Source: CAYWNA01 sp964459305
GTDB lineage: Bacteria > Planctomycetota > Planctomycetia > Pirellulales > Pirellulaceae
Length of the DNA: 38,608 bases
Direction of reading: 5' to 3'
Assembly: GCA_964459305.1 (NCBI GenBank)
Contig: CAYWNA010000112.1
Span: 1 to 38,608, forward strand
Shown here: piece by piece, positions 16,305 through 24,786 of the stretch
Layout of the letters: every line of letters begins with the position of its first letter
Numbering within the stretch: position 1 is the stretch's first letter
Notes under the pieces: model-generated
Databases searched by the model: none
Seen by the model: the letters and a program-made list of their open reading frames with translations, nothing else
What the model was told of the DNA's origin: nothing
Translations under genes and position numbers: made by a program

Positions 16305-17921
16305 ATGAAAACACCCGTTTCTCGATCCGGGAGGATCAACACGCTCTGGACAATGCTGTTGGGCGCCGGGGCGGCGATTGTCGTGCTGGTGCTGTTGTTG
16401 AACGCTGGGGGCCCCGGTGGTGGAAACGACACAGCCAGTTTGGCCGTGTACTGTGCAGCGGGCATCCGTATTCCAATGGATGAGATCGCACTCCAATACG
16501 AACAGGAATACGGTGTCAGAGTGGAACTCCAGTACGGTGGCTCGAACACGCTGTTGAACCAGATCGAGGTGAACAAGTTCGACACGGCCGACCTCTATCT
16601 GGCGGCGGACGATTTCTACACGGACCTGGCACGCAAGAAGGGACTGGCTGCCGAGACGCTGGCGATTGCCCACATGCGGCCGGTGATTGTAGTGCGCAAG
16701 GACAGCGAAAAAAAGATCGAATCCTTCAAAGATCTTCTGGCCGATGGCGTCACCGTTGTGGTCGCCAATCCGGATCAAGCGGCCATTGGGCGGGCCATCC
16801 GGGAACGCTTGGAGGCGATCCTCGCCGGCGACTCCAATCAATGGCAGCAGCTTGAGGAACACGTCACCAATTACGGCGTCTTCAAGCCAACTGTGACCGA
16901 CGTTGCCTCCGACGTCAAACTCGGCAGTGTCGATGCCGGTATCGTGTATGACTCAACGGTTGCCATGCCGAAATTCCGTGACGAATTGCGGGCCGTGCCG
17001 GTTCCGGAATTGGAGGGCGATCCGAACTTGGTGACTGTCAGCGTCTTGAATTCATCACGTCAGCCAACGGCTGCGCTAAGATTTGCCCGGTACGTGACCG
17101 CCCGCGACCGTGGCCTGCCGGTGTACGAGAAGTATGGGCTCAAACCGGTCGAGGGCGATGTGTGGGTGGAGCGACCTGAGATCACCTTCTTCTGTGGAGC
17201 GGTCAATCGCCGAGCCGTGGACCAGATCATCGCAGACTTCCAGCAACGAGAAGGCGTCTCGGTGAACACCATCTACGACGGGTGTGGAATTCTGACCAGC
17301 CGGATGAAGACAATCGACGGGCAAAGCCAGGAGAGAGGTTTTCCGGACGTCTACATGGCTTGCGACGTCTACTTCCTGGAAAACGTCAAGCAGTGGTTCC
17401 AGGAAGCGGCCAACGTTTCGGACACCGAGATTGTAATCGCCGTACCGAAAGGCAGCACGAAAGTGAAACGGCTGGCCGATCTGCTCGAACCCGGAGTCCG
17501 GGTCGCGATCGGCGAGCCGGACCAGTGTACGATCGGCGCTCTGACGAGGCGGCTGCTGGTGAAGGAGCGCATCTACGATCGACTAAAAGAGAAACAGCGG
17601 CAGGAAGGCGAAGTGGTTGTCGAAAAGTCGTCATCGGCGCACCTGGTTCCGGATGTGGTCACGGGGCACGTCGATGCCGCGGTGGCATACATCACGGACG
17701 TTTTGGCGAACCGCGACAGCGTGGACATCGCGCGGATCGACTCCCCCATGAACTTGGCGATTCAGCCTTTCAGTATCGCCAAGACGAGCGACCACAAATA
17801 TCTGATTCGGCGTCTATTCCGAAGAATCGCCGATTCTCCGGAAGCGTTTGAGAACATCGGTTTTCATTTCCGGCTGAACCAGGATGACGACGAACAGAAA
17901 CCGGAGGCGACCAGCTCGTGA
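16305..17921 (+). CDS. modA: tandem-domain molybdate-type ABC transporter substrate-binding protein
   Basis: A 538-residue periplasmic binding protein tethered by one N-terminal hydrophobic segment (about 11-36). It carries two ModA-like modules in series. Module 1 (about 45-275) begins LAVYCAAGIRIPMDEIA and contains YGGSNTLLNQIE. Module 2 (about 292-520) begins ITFFCGAVNRRAVDQII and contains YDGCGILTSRMK. The two share the order (A/G)-x-P-(D/N)QAAIG or PDQCTIG, and the later DV(A/T)SD or PDVVTGHVDAAVAY. Normal ModA has one module of about 230 residues. The stop overlaps the modB start by 3 bases (GTGA). Ligand: molybdate, tungstate or a similar oxyanion, inferred from family and operon. Confidence 0.85.
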   Translation: MKTPVSRSGRINTLWTMLLGAGAAIVVLVLLLNAGGPGGGNDTASLAVYCAAGIRIPMDEIALQYEQEYGVRVELQYGGSNTLLNQIEVNKFDTADLYLAADDFYTDLARKKGLAAETLAIAHMRPVIVVRKDSEKKIESFKDLLADGVTVVVANPDQAAIGRAIRERLEAILAGDSNQWQQLEEHVTNYGVFKPTVTDVASDVKLGSVDAGIVYDSTVAMPKFRDELRAVPVPELEGDPNLVTVSVLNSSRQPTAALRFARYVTARDRGLPVYEKYGLKPVEGDVWVERPEITFFCGAVNRRAVDQIIADFQQREGVSVNTIYDGCGILTSRMKTIDGQSQERGFPDVYMACDVYFLENVKQWFQEAANVSDTEIVIAVPKGSTKVKRLADLLEPGVRVAIGEPDQCTIGALTRRLLVKERIYDRLKEKQRQEGEVVVEKSSSAHLVPDVVTGHVDAAVAYITDVLANRDSVDIARIDSPMNLAIQPFSIAKTSDHKYLIRRLFRRIADSPEAFENIGFHFRLNQDDDEQKPEATSS

Positions 17922-18820
17922 CCCAGCACAGCGAAACGCCGACTCAGGGCGAGCTGGGAAAACCTCGCACGCCGGAATTGATCGCCGTTTCGGATACTTT
18001 GTTTTACGCGTGTATGGCCATCATCGGCGCGGCCTATGTATTGTTGATCGTGGCCATGTTGCTGGCCGACGGCGCGTATATGGTGGGTCAGACGTTCAAG
18101 GCGTGCGCCGATGCGCCGCGCCCGTGGGTTGCCCTGTTGACGGAGAACCCGGTCGTCGTCGCGCTGGCCGACGCGAAGATCCAGTATTCGATCTGGCTTA
18201 GCATGCTCTCGTGTACGCTTTCGGCGATCATCTCGGTTCTTGTAGCGGTTCCCCTTGGTTACCTGATGTCACGCCGCCGGTTCTTTGGCCAAAGGCTCGT
18301 GGACGCGATCGTGGACATTCCGATTGTCCTGCCGCCGTTGGTGGTAGGCTTGAGCCTGTTGATCCTGTTTCAGTTCCCTCCGCTTAGTTGGCTGGCCCGG
18401 AGCGTCGTCTATCAAGTGCCCGCCGTGATCCTGGCCCAGTTTTCGGTGGCTTGTGCCTTTGCTGTCAGGACCATGAAGCACACATTCGACCATATCAATC
18501 CACGATGCGAGCAGGTGGCGCTGTCGTTGGGATGCAGCCGCGTCGAGGCATTCGGCTGGGTTGTGCTACCCGAAGCGGGTCGTGGCATGATGACCGCGCT
18601 CACACTGGCTTGGGCCCGATCGTTGGGCGAATTTGGGCCCTTATTGATTTTTGCCGGGGCAACACGGATGAAAACCGAGGTCCTGTCGACCTCTGTCTTC
18701 CTGGAAATGAACGTGGGCGATTTGGAGGCCGCAGTTGCCGTATCGCTGATCATGGTCGCTGCAGCGGTAGTGGTGCTTATCCTGGCTCGGATTTACGGAT
18801 CTCGCGATATTGGTTTGTAG
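17918..18820 (+). CDS. modB: molybdate-type ABC transporter permease
   Basis: A 300-residue inner-membrane permease. One N-terminal hydrophobic segment (about 27-50) is followed by the usual five-helix transport core (about 90-295). The EAA-like cytoplasmic loop that contacts the ATPase reads EQVALSLGCSRVEAFGWVVL, followed by the helix with LGEFGPLLIFAG, close to the CysT/ModB consensus. The GTG start at 17918 overlaps the modA stop, and the modC start follows the stop by 28 bases. It forms the channel for the oxyanion delivered by the tandem binding protein. Confidence 0.92.
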   Translation: MTQHSETPTQGELGKPRTPELIAVSDTLFYACMAIIGAAYVLLIVAMLLADGAYMVGQTFKACADAPRPWVALLTENPVVVALADAKIQYSIWLSMLSCTLSAIISVLVAVPLGYLMSRRRFFGQRLVDAIVDIPIVLPPLVVGLSLLILFQFPPLSWLARSVVYQVPAVILAQFSVACAFAVRTMKHTFDHINPRCEQVALSLGCSRVEAFGWVVLPEAGRGMMTALTLAWARSLGEFGPLLIFAGATRMKTEVLSTSVFLEMNVGDLEAAVAVSLIMVAAAVVVLILARIYGSRDIGL

Positions 18821-18848
18821 GCAGGCAGCAGCCGCCGGAGTTCGAGAC

Positions 18849-19493
18849 GTGATCGTTATTGACGGCATATCCTTGCGGGCGGGCGATTTTCGGCTTGACG
18901 ATATCTCCCTGCGCGTACCGACGGGCGGTTACGGTGTTCTGATGGGCAAAACCGGGTCGGGCAAGACGACGATTCTCGAAACGATCATCGGCTTGCGCCC
19001 AGTCACAAGAGGGAGAATTCGGCTGCACGAGCGCGATGTCACCTACCTGAAACCGGCGGTTCGCGGCGTTGGCTATGTTCCTCAGGACGGTGCCCTGTTT
19101 TCAAAAATGACGGTCGAAGAACAAATGGGGTTGGCGTTGGTTGTACGCAGGGTGCCGGCAGACAGCGTGCGCAAGCGAGTGAGAGACCTGGCTGGCCTCT
19201 TACACATATCTCATTTGCTGCATCGCAAGCCTCGCGGGCTCAGCGGCGGCGAGCGCCAGCGTGTGGCGCTGGGCCGGGCCCTTTCATTTCGGCCCCGCGT
19301 GTTGTGTCTCGACGAGCCGCTGAGCGCCCTTGACGACGAGACCCGCCATCAGATGTGTGCTCTGCTGGCCGACATCCGCCGGCGCACCCGCGTTACCACG
19401 CTCCACATAACGCACAACGTCCACGAGGCCGAAACGTTGGCCGATTGTGTGTTCCGCCTCGCAGATGGACGGATCGAAGAGGTGGACAAGTAG
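18849..19493 (+). CDS. modC: molybdate-type ABC transporter ATP-binding protein
   Basis: A 214-residue ABC ATPase. Walker A is GKTGSGKTT, the Q-loop is YVPQDGALF, the signature is LSGGERQRVALGRAL, Walker B is VLCLDEPLSALDD and the switch histidine is in LHITHNVHEAE. All are intact. It lacks the C-terminal TOBE/MOP oxyanion-sensing domain of E. coli ModC (about 350 residues), so feedback inhibition by molybdate is not expected. I chose the GTG at 18849 because GGAG precedes it by 8 bases; the frame is open further upstream into the modB end. Last gene of the transporter operon. Confidence 0.92.
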   Translation: MIVIDGISLRAGDFRLDDISLRVPTGGYGVLMGKTGSGKTTILETIIGLRPVTRGRIRLHERDVTYLKPAVRGVGYVPQDGALFSKMTVEEQMGLALVVRRVPADSVRKRVRDLAGLLHISHLLHRKPRGLSGGERQRVALGRALSFRPRVLCLDEPLSALDDETRHQMCALLADIRRRTRVTTLHITHNVHEAETLADCVFRLADGRIEEVDK

Positions 19494-19509
19494 ACTACAG
19501 GACTCAGTC

Positions 19510-19576
19510 GTAGCCGAAGTCGCCAGACTTTGGATAGACAGATCGCTGATTCCCAAGGTCTGGCGACTTCGGCTAC
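19510..19576. repeat. 24-bp near-perfect inverted repeat, likely bidirectional terminator or dispersed element
   Basis: Arms 19510-19533 and 19553-19576 are complementary over 24 bases with one mismatch that becomes G-U in RNA. The core is GTAGCCGAAGTCGCCAGAC and the loop is 19 bases. It lies between the convergent modC and mutS genes, so the stem would form at the end of both transcripts. No T-tract follows on either side. Confidence 0.8.
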
Positions 19577-19612
19577 GTGGATTCGTCCGAAAAGGTGAAC
19601 GACTAGGTGCGG

Positions 19613-22228
19613 CTACCGCTTGTCCTTCAGTTCTCCTTGCCACTGCTGAATCAACTGCATGGCTTCCAGCGGTGTCATGGTATTGATGTCGAGGTCACGG
19701 ATTTTGTCCAGCAGCGGGTGTTCGGTCAGGCCAAACAGCGTTAGCTGAATGTCGCCGCCGCGCCGACTTTTTCGCTTGTCGGCAATCTTGGGACGACCTT
19801 CTCTGTCCAGGTGTTCCTCCTCCAACTGCGCAAGAATCTGTTTGGCACGCTCGTTCACTTCTGGAGGCACGCCTGCCAGGCGAGCCACGTGGATTCCGTA
19901 GCTCCTATCGGCCGCCCCGTCGACGATCTTGTGCAGAAAGGCGATGTTCTCCTGCCATTCCTTCACGGCTACGTTCAAGTTCTTGACCGCGGGCAGTGAA
20001 CTTTCCAGATCCGTCAATTCGTGATAGTGCGTGGCAAACAACGTGCGGCAGCCGAGCGTGTCGTGCGTGTGCTCGATGATCGCCCAGGCCAGCGAGATGC
20101 CGTCGTAGGTGCTGGTGCCGCGGCCTATTTCGTCCAGGATGACCAAGCTGCGCGACGTCGCGTTGTTTAGAATACGCGCCGTTTCGGTCATTTCGACCAT
20201 GAACGTACTCTGGCCGCGCGATAACTCGTCGCTGGCACCAACACGGGCATACACGCGGTCGGCGACGCCGATTGTGGCCTTGCGAGCCGGAACGAAAGAA
20301 CCCATTTGCGCCATGACGGTGATCAACGCGACTTGGCGGATGTAGGTGCTCTTGCCCGCCATGTTGGGACCCGTAATCAGCAGAATCATCCCGGCTTCGG
20401 AATCGGCTGCGCAATCGTTGGGTACGAACGTGCCTTCCGGCTCGGTGATGTCGAGCACCGGATGTCGGCCGTCGACGATGTCCAAAATCGGTTCCTCGGC
20501 CATACTCGGACGACAGTAACCGCGCTCGCGAGCCAACTCGGCCAGCCCGATCAGCACATCCAAGTGGGCGAGCACCGCGGCGGTGGTTTGTAGTCGACGC
20601 GCGGAAGCCGCGACCAGATCGCGCAGTTCGAGAAACAACTCGTACTCCACCTCTTTCGCTTTCTCGTCCGCCGTAAGAACCTTTTCTTCGTATTCCTTCA
20701 ACTCCGGCGTGATGTACCGTTCGGCGTTCTTCAGTGTTTGCTTGCGAATGAAATGATCGGGCACCTTGTCGCGATGCGCATTGGTGACCTCGATATAATA
20801 GCCGAATACCTTGTTGTAGCCGACTTTCAGGTTGGGGATGCCGGACTTCTCCACAACCTCGGCTTGATACTTGGCGATCCACTGCTTGCCGCCGGCAGCC
20901 AGTTCGCGCAATCGGTCCAACTCTTCGTCGAAGCCGTCGCGTATGAAACCGCCCTCGCGAGCTGTCAGCGGACAGTCGCTTACCAGCGCGGATTCCAGCT
21001 TGCTCCGCACGTCGGGGCAGAGGTCAAGCTCTGCTTCGAGCTGGCACAACAGCTCACTCTTGCGAGCCGTCAGTTTAGCCTTTACCTTGGGCAAGCTGCC
21101 GAGAGTCCGCCCAATGAAGCTCAAGTCGCGAGGACTTGCACGGCCGGTGGTGACGCGGGCCAAGAGACGTTCCAGATCGTAGACGTTGCGCAGCTGGTCG
21201 CGAAGTTGGCTGCGCAGCCCAGCTTCGCCCATCAACTCTTCGACGGCATCCAGCCGAGAGTTGATGCGGAGCAGGTCGGTCAGCGGACTCGCCAGCCAGT
21301 CGCTCAAGAGCCGCGAACCCATTGGCGTAACGGTACGATCCAGGACGGCCAAAAGTGAACCATCGCGACTGCCGCTTCGAATCGTGCGAGTCAACTCCAG
21401 ACTGCGGCGCGTTGATTCGTCGATCTCCAGCGTGGTGCCCAGGCGGTACGGAATCAACCGATCGATGTGGTCCAACGACGAGCGCTGAGTTTCGCGCAAG
21501 TAATCCAGGACCGCACCGGCAGCCCGAACGGCCATGCCGTCGTCCGGGCCGAACCCGAAGCCCTCCAGACTGGCGATTTCGAAGTGTTTGGTCAGCGCTG
21601 TTTGGGCGCCGTCAAACGAGAACGCCCAGGCGGGGCGTTTTGTCAACGACAAGGATGGGAATAGCGATCCGATGTCCAAGTTGCCGTCTTCGCTGACCAG
21701 ACACTCCGAGGGCCCGATCCGAGCCAATTGATCTTGAAGCTGCGGCGCGGGGAAGACTGCCGCATGGAACCGGCCAGTCGACAGCTCTGCCCACGCGATC
21801 CCGATCTGATCCGACGTTCGAGCGTCTTTGGCATTTGCCAGAGCCACCGCCGCCAGGTAGTTGCTCTCGCGCGGATCGAGCAGTGCGTCGTCGGTCAGCG
21901 TTCCCGGCGTGACGACGCGCGTGACCTCTCGCTTGACTAATCCCTTTGCCTTTTTGGGATCCTCGACTTGTTCACAAACCGCGGCGCGAAAGCCAGCGGT
22001 TATCAGCTTTCCGAGGTAGCTGTCCAGTTGGTGATGGGGAAAACCCGCCATGGGCATCGCGTTTTCGCCCTTCTCGCGGCTGGTCAACGTCAGGCCGACT
22101 TCGCGAGCAGCAATTTTCGCGTCTTCGTCGAAAAGTTCGTAGAAATCTCCCATGCGGAACAGCAACAGCGCATCGCCGCACACAGCCTTCGCGTCCTCGT
22201 ACTGTTGCATCATCGGGGTTCTGGCCAT
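19613..22228 (-). CDS. mutS: DNA mismatch repair protein MutS
   Basis: MutS recognises mismatches and small loops in newly replicated DNA and recruits MutL. The 871-residue protein has the full layout. The mismatch-binding domain contains the Phe-x-Glu wedge in RMGDFYELF near residue 30. Connector, core and clamp domains follow. The ATPase has Walker A GPNMAGKST (620-628) and a later VILDEIGRGTS Walker B, followed by the helix-turn-helix dimerisation region. Length and motifs are those of bacterial MutS1. The ATG at 22228 is well supported by homology of the first residues. It lies 81 bases downstream of a GT2-like gene on the same strand and may be co-transcribed. Confidence 0.97.
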   Translation of the reverse strand: MARTPMMQQYEDAKAVCGDALLLFRMGDFYELFDEDAKIAAREVGLTLTSREKGENAMPMAGFPHHQLDSYLGKLITAGFRAAVCEQVEDPKKAKGLVKREVTRVVTPGTLTDDALLDPRESNYLAAVALANAKDARTSDQIGIAWAELSTGRFHAAVFPAPQLQDQLARIGPSECLVSEDGNLDIGSLFPSLSLTKRPAWAFSFDGAQTALTKHFEIASLEGFGFGPDDGMAVRAAGAVLDYLRETQRSSLDHIDRLIPYRLGTTLEIDESTRRSLELTRTIRSGSRDGSLLAVLDRTVTPMGSRLLSDWLASPLTDLLRINSRLDAVEELMGEAGLRSQLRDQLRNVYDLERLLARVTTGRASPRDLSFIGRTLGSLPKVKAKLTARKSELLCQLEAELDLCPDVRSKLESALVSDCPLTAREGGFIRDGFDEELDRLRELAAGGKQWIAKYQAEVVEKSGIPNLKVGYNKVFGYYIEVTNAHRDKVPDHFIRKQTLKNAERYITPELKEYEEKVLTADEKAKEVEYELFLELRDLVAASARRLQTTAAVLAHLDVLIGLAELARERGYCRPSMAEEPILDIVDGRHPVLDITEPEGTFVPNDCAADSEAGMILLITGPNMAGKSTYIRQVALITVMAQMGSFVPARKATIGVADRVYARVGASDELSRGQSTFMVEMTETARILNNATSRSLVILDEIGRGTSTYDGISLAWAIIEHTHDTLGCRTLFATHYHELTDLESSLPAVKNLNVAVKEWQENIAFLHKIVDGAADRSYGIHVARLAGVPPEVNERAKQILAQLEEEHLDREGRPKIADKRKSRRGGDIQLTLFGLTEHPLLDKIRDLDINTMTPLEAMQLIQQWQGELKDKR

Positions 22229-22309
22229 AGCACGGCATCGTATCAGGCCGAGTCGCGGCGCGGGAGAGGGGAGGAGGGCGGAATGACGAGTCGGCCATTC
22301 AGGACACTT

Positions 22310-23305
22310 TTAGGCCGCGAGCCTGTGTGAGCTGACACCAAGGCGAGCCTTCGTCGAGGAAGGGCCAGCAGCATCATTCTCGGCGGAGTCTGCTACCTCG
22401 CGGGCGCTGTTCTCTTGCCCAAGAAGTCCAGCCGCTCTACGAAGCCTTGCCTGATGCTCTCGGCAACACCCGATGCCATGGATCGCTGAGACAATCCGGC
22501 CCAGCAAGTGCGTGTACGCGCCCGGGTGAATCCACTGCCCCAAGAGCGAGCCCAAGACGGCCGCCTTATGGCACAACAACGAATACAGCCAACCGTTCGC
22601 TGCGGCATGTCGCCAGAACACCCGCTCTGCGCAGCGTCCCGCGTGAAAGGTCTGGCCGCCAGCGTTATCAATGGCATGCCCAACCGCGACGCAATCGGGT
22701 TCCAAAACGCAACGATATCTAAGGGCCTTCAGCGACATGGCCATGTCCACATCCGCGAAGCCAACACCCGCTTTCTCGCACAGTCCGCCCAGGGCATCGA
22801 TTGCCGACCGGCGATAGAATGCGGCAGCCATGGTCGGGCCAATGATGTTCCGGGCAACAACCTCCTCGATGCTCTGCACTTCTGCACCTACTCCGTTCAG
22901 CAGCCGCCTACCGCCCGCGGTGTAGCGAACGCCTGCCGAAGCGATCCGGCTTGGATCGTCGTGCTGCAATACCAGCGGCGAGACCGCTCCGACCATTGGA
23001 TCGCTGAACCAGTCGAGCGCAGGCTCCGTCCACCCTTCCTCCACTTGCACGCCAGCCTGCAAAACGTGTACGACCACGCCCCGGGCGGCACTAAGGCCGG
23101 CGTTGATCGTCCGAATCGGGTCCGCATCAGCGGCTACTTCGACAAAACCGACCTCGTCGCGCAGCTCGTAAGGGTCGCTATATGGGCCGCGATGTACGAC
23201 GAGCACCTCGCAGTCTTGCGGGCGGTTTCGCAGCACAGAGATGAGCGTATCCTCAAATCCCTTGATATCAGTCAGAAGGGGTATAACGATCGTGAGCCGA
23301 CACAC
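22310..23305 (-). CDS. glycosyltransferase family 2-like protein lacking a clear DxD motif
   Basis: A 331-residue protein with the GT-A fold signature TIVIPLLTDIKGFEDTL at the N-terminus, then VLVVHRGPYSDPYEL, and the conserved later segment GFADVDMAMSLKALRYRC that corresponds to the EDVDLCLR region of GT2 enzymes. Where the metal-binding DxD should be, it reads VHVLQAGVQVEEGW. The C-terminus (about 250-331) is amphipathic. GTG start at 23305 with AAGGAAGG 6-7 bases upstream. Either it uses a different metal site or it is a non-catalytic relative; acceptor and sugar are unknown. Confidence 0.8.
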   Translation of the reverse strand: MCRLTIVIPLLTDIKGFEDTLISVLRNRPQDCEVLVVHRGPYSDPYELRDEVGFVEVAADADPIRTINAGLSAARGVVVHVLQAGVQVEEGWTEPALDWFSDPMVGAVSPLVLQHDDPSRIASAGVRYTAGGRRLLNGVGAEVQSIEEVVARNIIGPTMAAAFYRRSAIDALGGLCEKAGVGFADVDMAMSLKALRYRCVLEPDCVAVGHAIDNAGGQTFHAGRCAERVFWRHAAANGWLYSLLCHKAAVLGSLLGQWIHPGAYTHLLGRIVSAIHGIGCCREHQARLRRAAGLLGQENSAREVADSAENDAAGPSSTKARLGVSSHRLAA

Positions 23306-23454
23306 GAGTGACCTTCCTTGGCCGAAGCCAGAAAGCGCAGTGGAATGCTAGATAATCCTGGTTAGAAACGCACTCCTCCTGTTCTGGTGTTACTTCGACT
23401 GCTTGCGACGAGGAAGTTTATCCCAACATTTGTACTAATCGTGTGGCGCAATAG

Positions 23455-23488
23455 AAAAGACGCCTTTCCACCCGGAAAAAGACGCCTT
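23455..23488. repeat. 12-bp direct repeat
   Basis: AAAAGACGCCTT occurs at 23455-23466 and 23477-23488, between the Gly-rich gene and the GT2-like gene. On the minus strand each copy gives GGCGTCTTTT, but no complementary arm exists, so no terminator hairpin forms. The rest of the 207-base gap (23306-23512) shows nothing clear. Confidence 0.45.
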
Positions 23489-23512
23489 GTAGTGGTTGTA
23501 ACGCTTCGGGCC

Positions 23513-24004
23513 CTATTTCTGACTCAGCGAATCATACTTGCCAGGATCGGCCTTCTCACTTTTCTCCGCTCGCTGGGTGGCTTCGTTAGCCACTCGCATG
23601 GCAAAACCAATTTCCTGCGGTGAAAAATACTTTTCGGTATAGCCGTTACTGAGCCGCACCCTGTCTTTGCTTGCCAACTCCGCCCAACTTAACCCATTGC
23701 CCAGATGCCACACCGATGCCTGGGCTGTGTTCCGGGGCACTTGGCGGTAGCCGAGCATCTTGCAGACTTCAATGACTTTCTGGTTCTTCGTAAACGTCTC
23801 GATTGGACAAAGCACGTAGGCTACTCGCGGATTGGGATCGCGCTTGCCATGTTCAAGGCAGACCGTAGGCACCTTTAGCTTGCCGACCTTTTCGGGGGCA
23901 ACGTTAAACATTCCACCCATGCCTCCCATGCCGCCGCCACCCATGCCGCCGCCGCCAAAGCCGCCCTGACCGCCCCCAAGGAGCACAACGACAGCAGCAT
24001 GCAC
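23513..24004 (-). CDS. 3' part of a Gly/Met-rich secreted protein, separated by an in-frame TAG
   Basis: This is the C-terminal portion of what I recognise as one planctomycete protein family. A Gly/Met-rich stretch (GGFGGGGMGGGGMGGMGGM) is followed by a domain of about 130 residues starting FNVAPEKVGKLKVPTVCLEH. That domain continues with YVLCPIETFT, GYRQVPRNTAQASVWHLGNG and a charged C-terminus. It is in the same reading frame as the upstream part, with only the stop at 24023-24025 and six sense codons between them. The GTG at 24004 is the first possible start, but no convincing ribosome-binding site precedes it. Without the upstream signal peptide it would stay in the cytoplasm unless TAG is read through. 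No known function. Confidence 0.6.
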   Translation of the reverse strand: MHAAVVVLLGGGQGGFGGGGMGGGGMGGMGGMFNVAPEKVGKLKVPTVCLEHGKRDPNPRVAYVLCPIETFTKNQKVIEVCKMLGYRQVPRNTAQASVWHLGNGLSWAELASKDRVRLSNGYTEKYFSPQEIGFAMRVANEATQRAEKSEKADPGKYDSLSQK

Positions 24005-24022
24005 GCCAACGCCCCCGACTAG

Positions 24023-24370
24023 CTAGCCGACTCCGTCGCCGCCCATGCCGCCGCCGCCCATGCCGCCGCCCATGCCGCCCATCATCCCGCCCATTTGGGC
24101 CAAAACGGAAGCAGGAACGCCAGCAAAGGCCTCTGGCAGTTTGATCGTGAGGGGCTGTTTCGTTTTGTTTTCAATCAGGACATTCGCCTCCTTCACATTC
24201 TTGGGGATCAACTTGACGGCAATATCCCCGGCCTTCATCGCAGCAAACAACTCGACTTGTTTGGCATTCTTGGGGGCCTTTTCAGCAGCTTTCACAAAAG
24301 ACGGGGCCAAAAGCACGGCGGTGACGACCGCCAGACAAGTCGCCCACACAACGTTCCGTGACGATTTCAT
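24023..24370 (-). CDS. 5' part of a Gly/Met-rich secreted protein, ending at a premature TAG
   Basis: A 115-residue product with a clear signal peptide (hydrophobic CLAVVTAVLLAPSF, cleavage probably after VKA). It continues into ELFAAMKAGDIAVKLIPKN and VLIENKTKQPLTIKLPEAFAG, then a Gly/Met linker. AGGAG lies 9 bases before the ATG at 24370. The TAG at 24023-24025 falls inside the glycine-rich linker. The domain that normally follows, in relatives as I remember them, is encoded directly downstream in the same frame. I therefore regard the two parts as one gene broken by a nonsense codon. Probably a surface or periplasmic protein; function unknown. Confidence 0.75.
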   Translation of the reverse strand: MKSSRNVVWATCLAVVTAVLLAPSFVKAAEKAPKNAKQVELFAAMKAGDIAVKLIPKNVKEANVLIENKTKQPLTIKLPEAFAGVPASVLAQMGGMMGGMGGGMGGGGMGGDGVG

Positions 24371-24452
24371 GTTCCAATTCTCCTGCCTTGTTCAGGTTTC
24401 GCTGCCTGCTGCGCCCGGTTGATACAACCCAAGCGCATGCCCCTGCTTATTA

Positions 24453-24481
24453 AGAATAACTGCCTAGAGCCGAAATTCCAA
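24453..24481 (-). promoter_or_regulatory. possible promoter for the Gly/Met-rich protein gene
   Basis: On the minus strand TTGGAA (24481-24476) and TATTCT (24458-24453) are 17 bases apart. Transcription would start about 75 bases before the ATG at 24370. Confidence 0.4.
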
Positions 24482-24662
24482 TAATATTTTCGTGTCATTC
24501 GGTCCTCTTCCCCAAGAAAAAGTCTGAGCGGGGAGCAGTGGCGGCGCAACTCGAGGATGATAGTCCAGATGCGCAGCTCGCATAGGTCCCCGCCGCAATC
24601 GACCTGGATCATTGAGAGAACCTGATCCGATCGCGTCCATTATTGGCACAGGGCAACCGCAG

Positions 24663-24690
24663 TTGACCACCCCATGCGAATCGCTATAAA
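24663..24690 (+). promoter_or_regulatory. sigma70-type promoter for secA-waaA
   Basis: TTGACC (24663-24668) and TATAAA (24685-24690) are separated by 16 bases, a near-consensus pair about 90 bases before the secA ATG. Of the 416-base divergent space 24371-24786, this promoter and the opposite-facing one are all I can identify. Confidence 0.6.
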
Positions 24691-24786
24691 CTGCTTTATT
24701 GGAACATGTTACGTGATTTTGAACCGTTTCTGGCGATCGGTAAGCGCTAGGGGTGCGGAAAATCCTCGAATGGGACTACCCAAAAG

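Noticed and set aside
23455..23488. Intrinsic terminator of the Gly/Met-rich gene
   Set aside because: The sequence is a direct repeat and not an inverted one, so no hairpin can form despite the T-rich ends.
23506..24370. Frameshift between the two parts of the Gly/Met-rich gene
   Set aside because: Codon counting shows the parts share one frame. The interruption is a single TAG at 24023-24025, not a shift.
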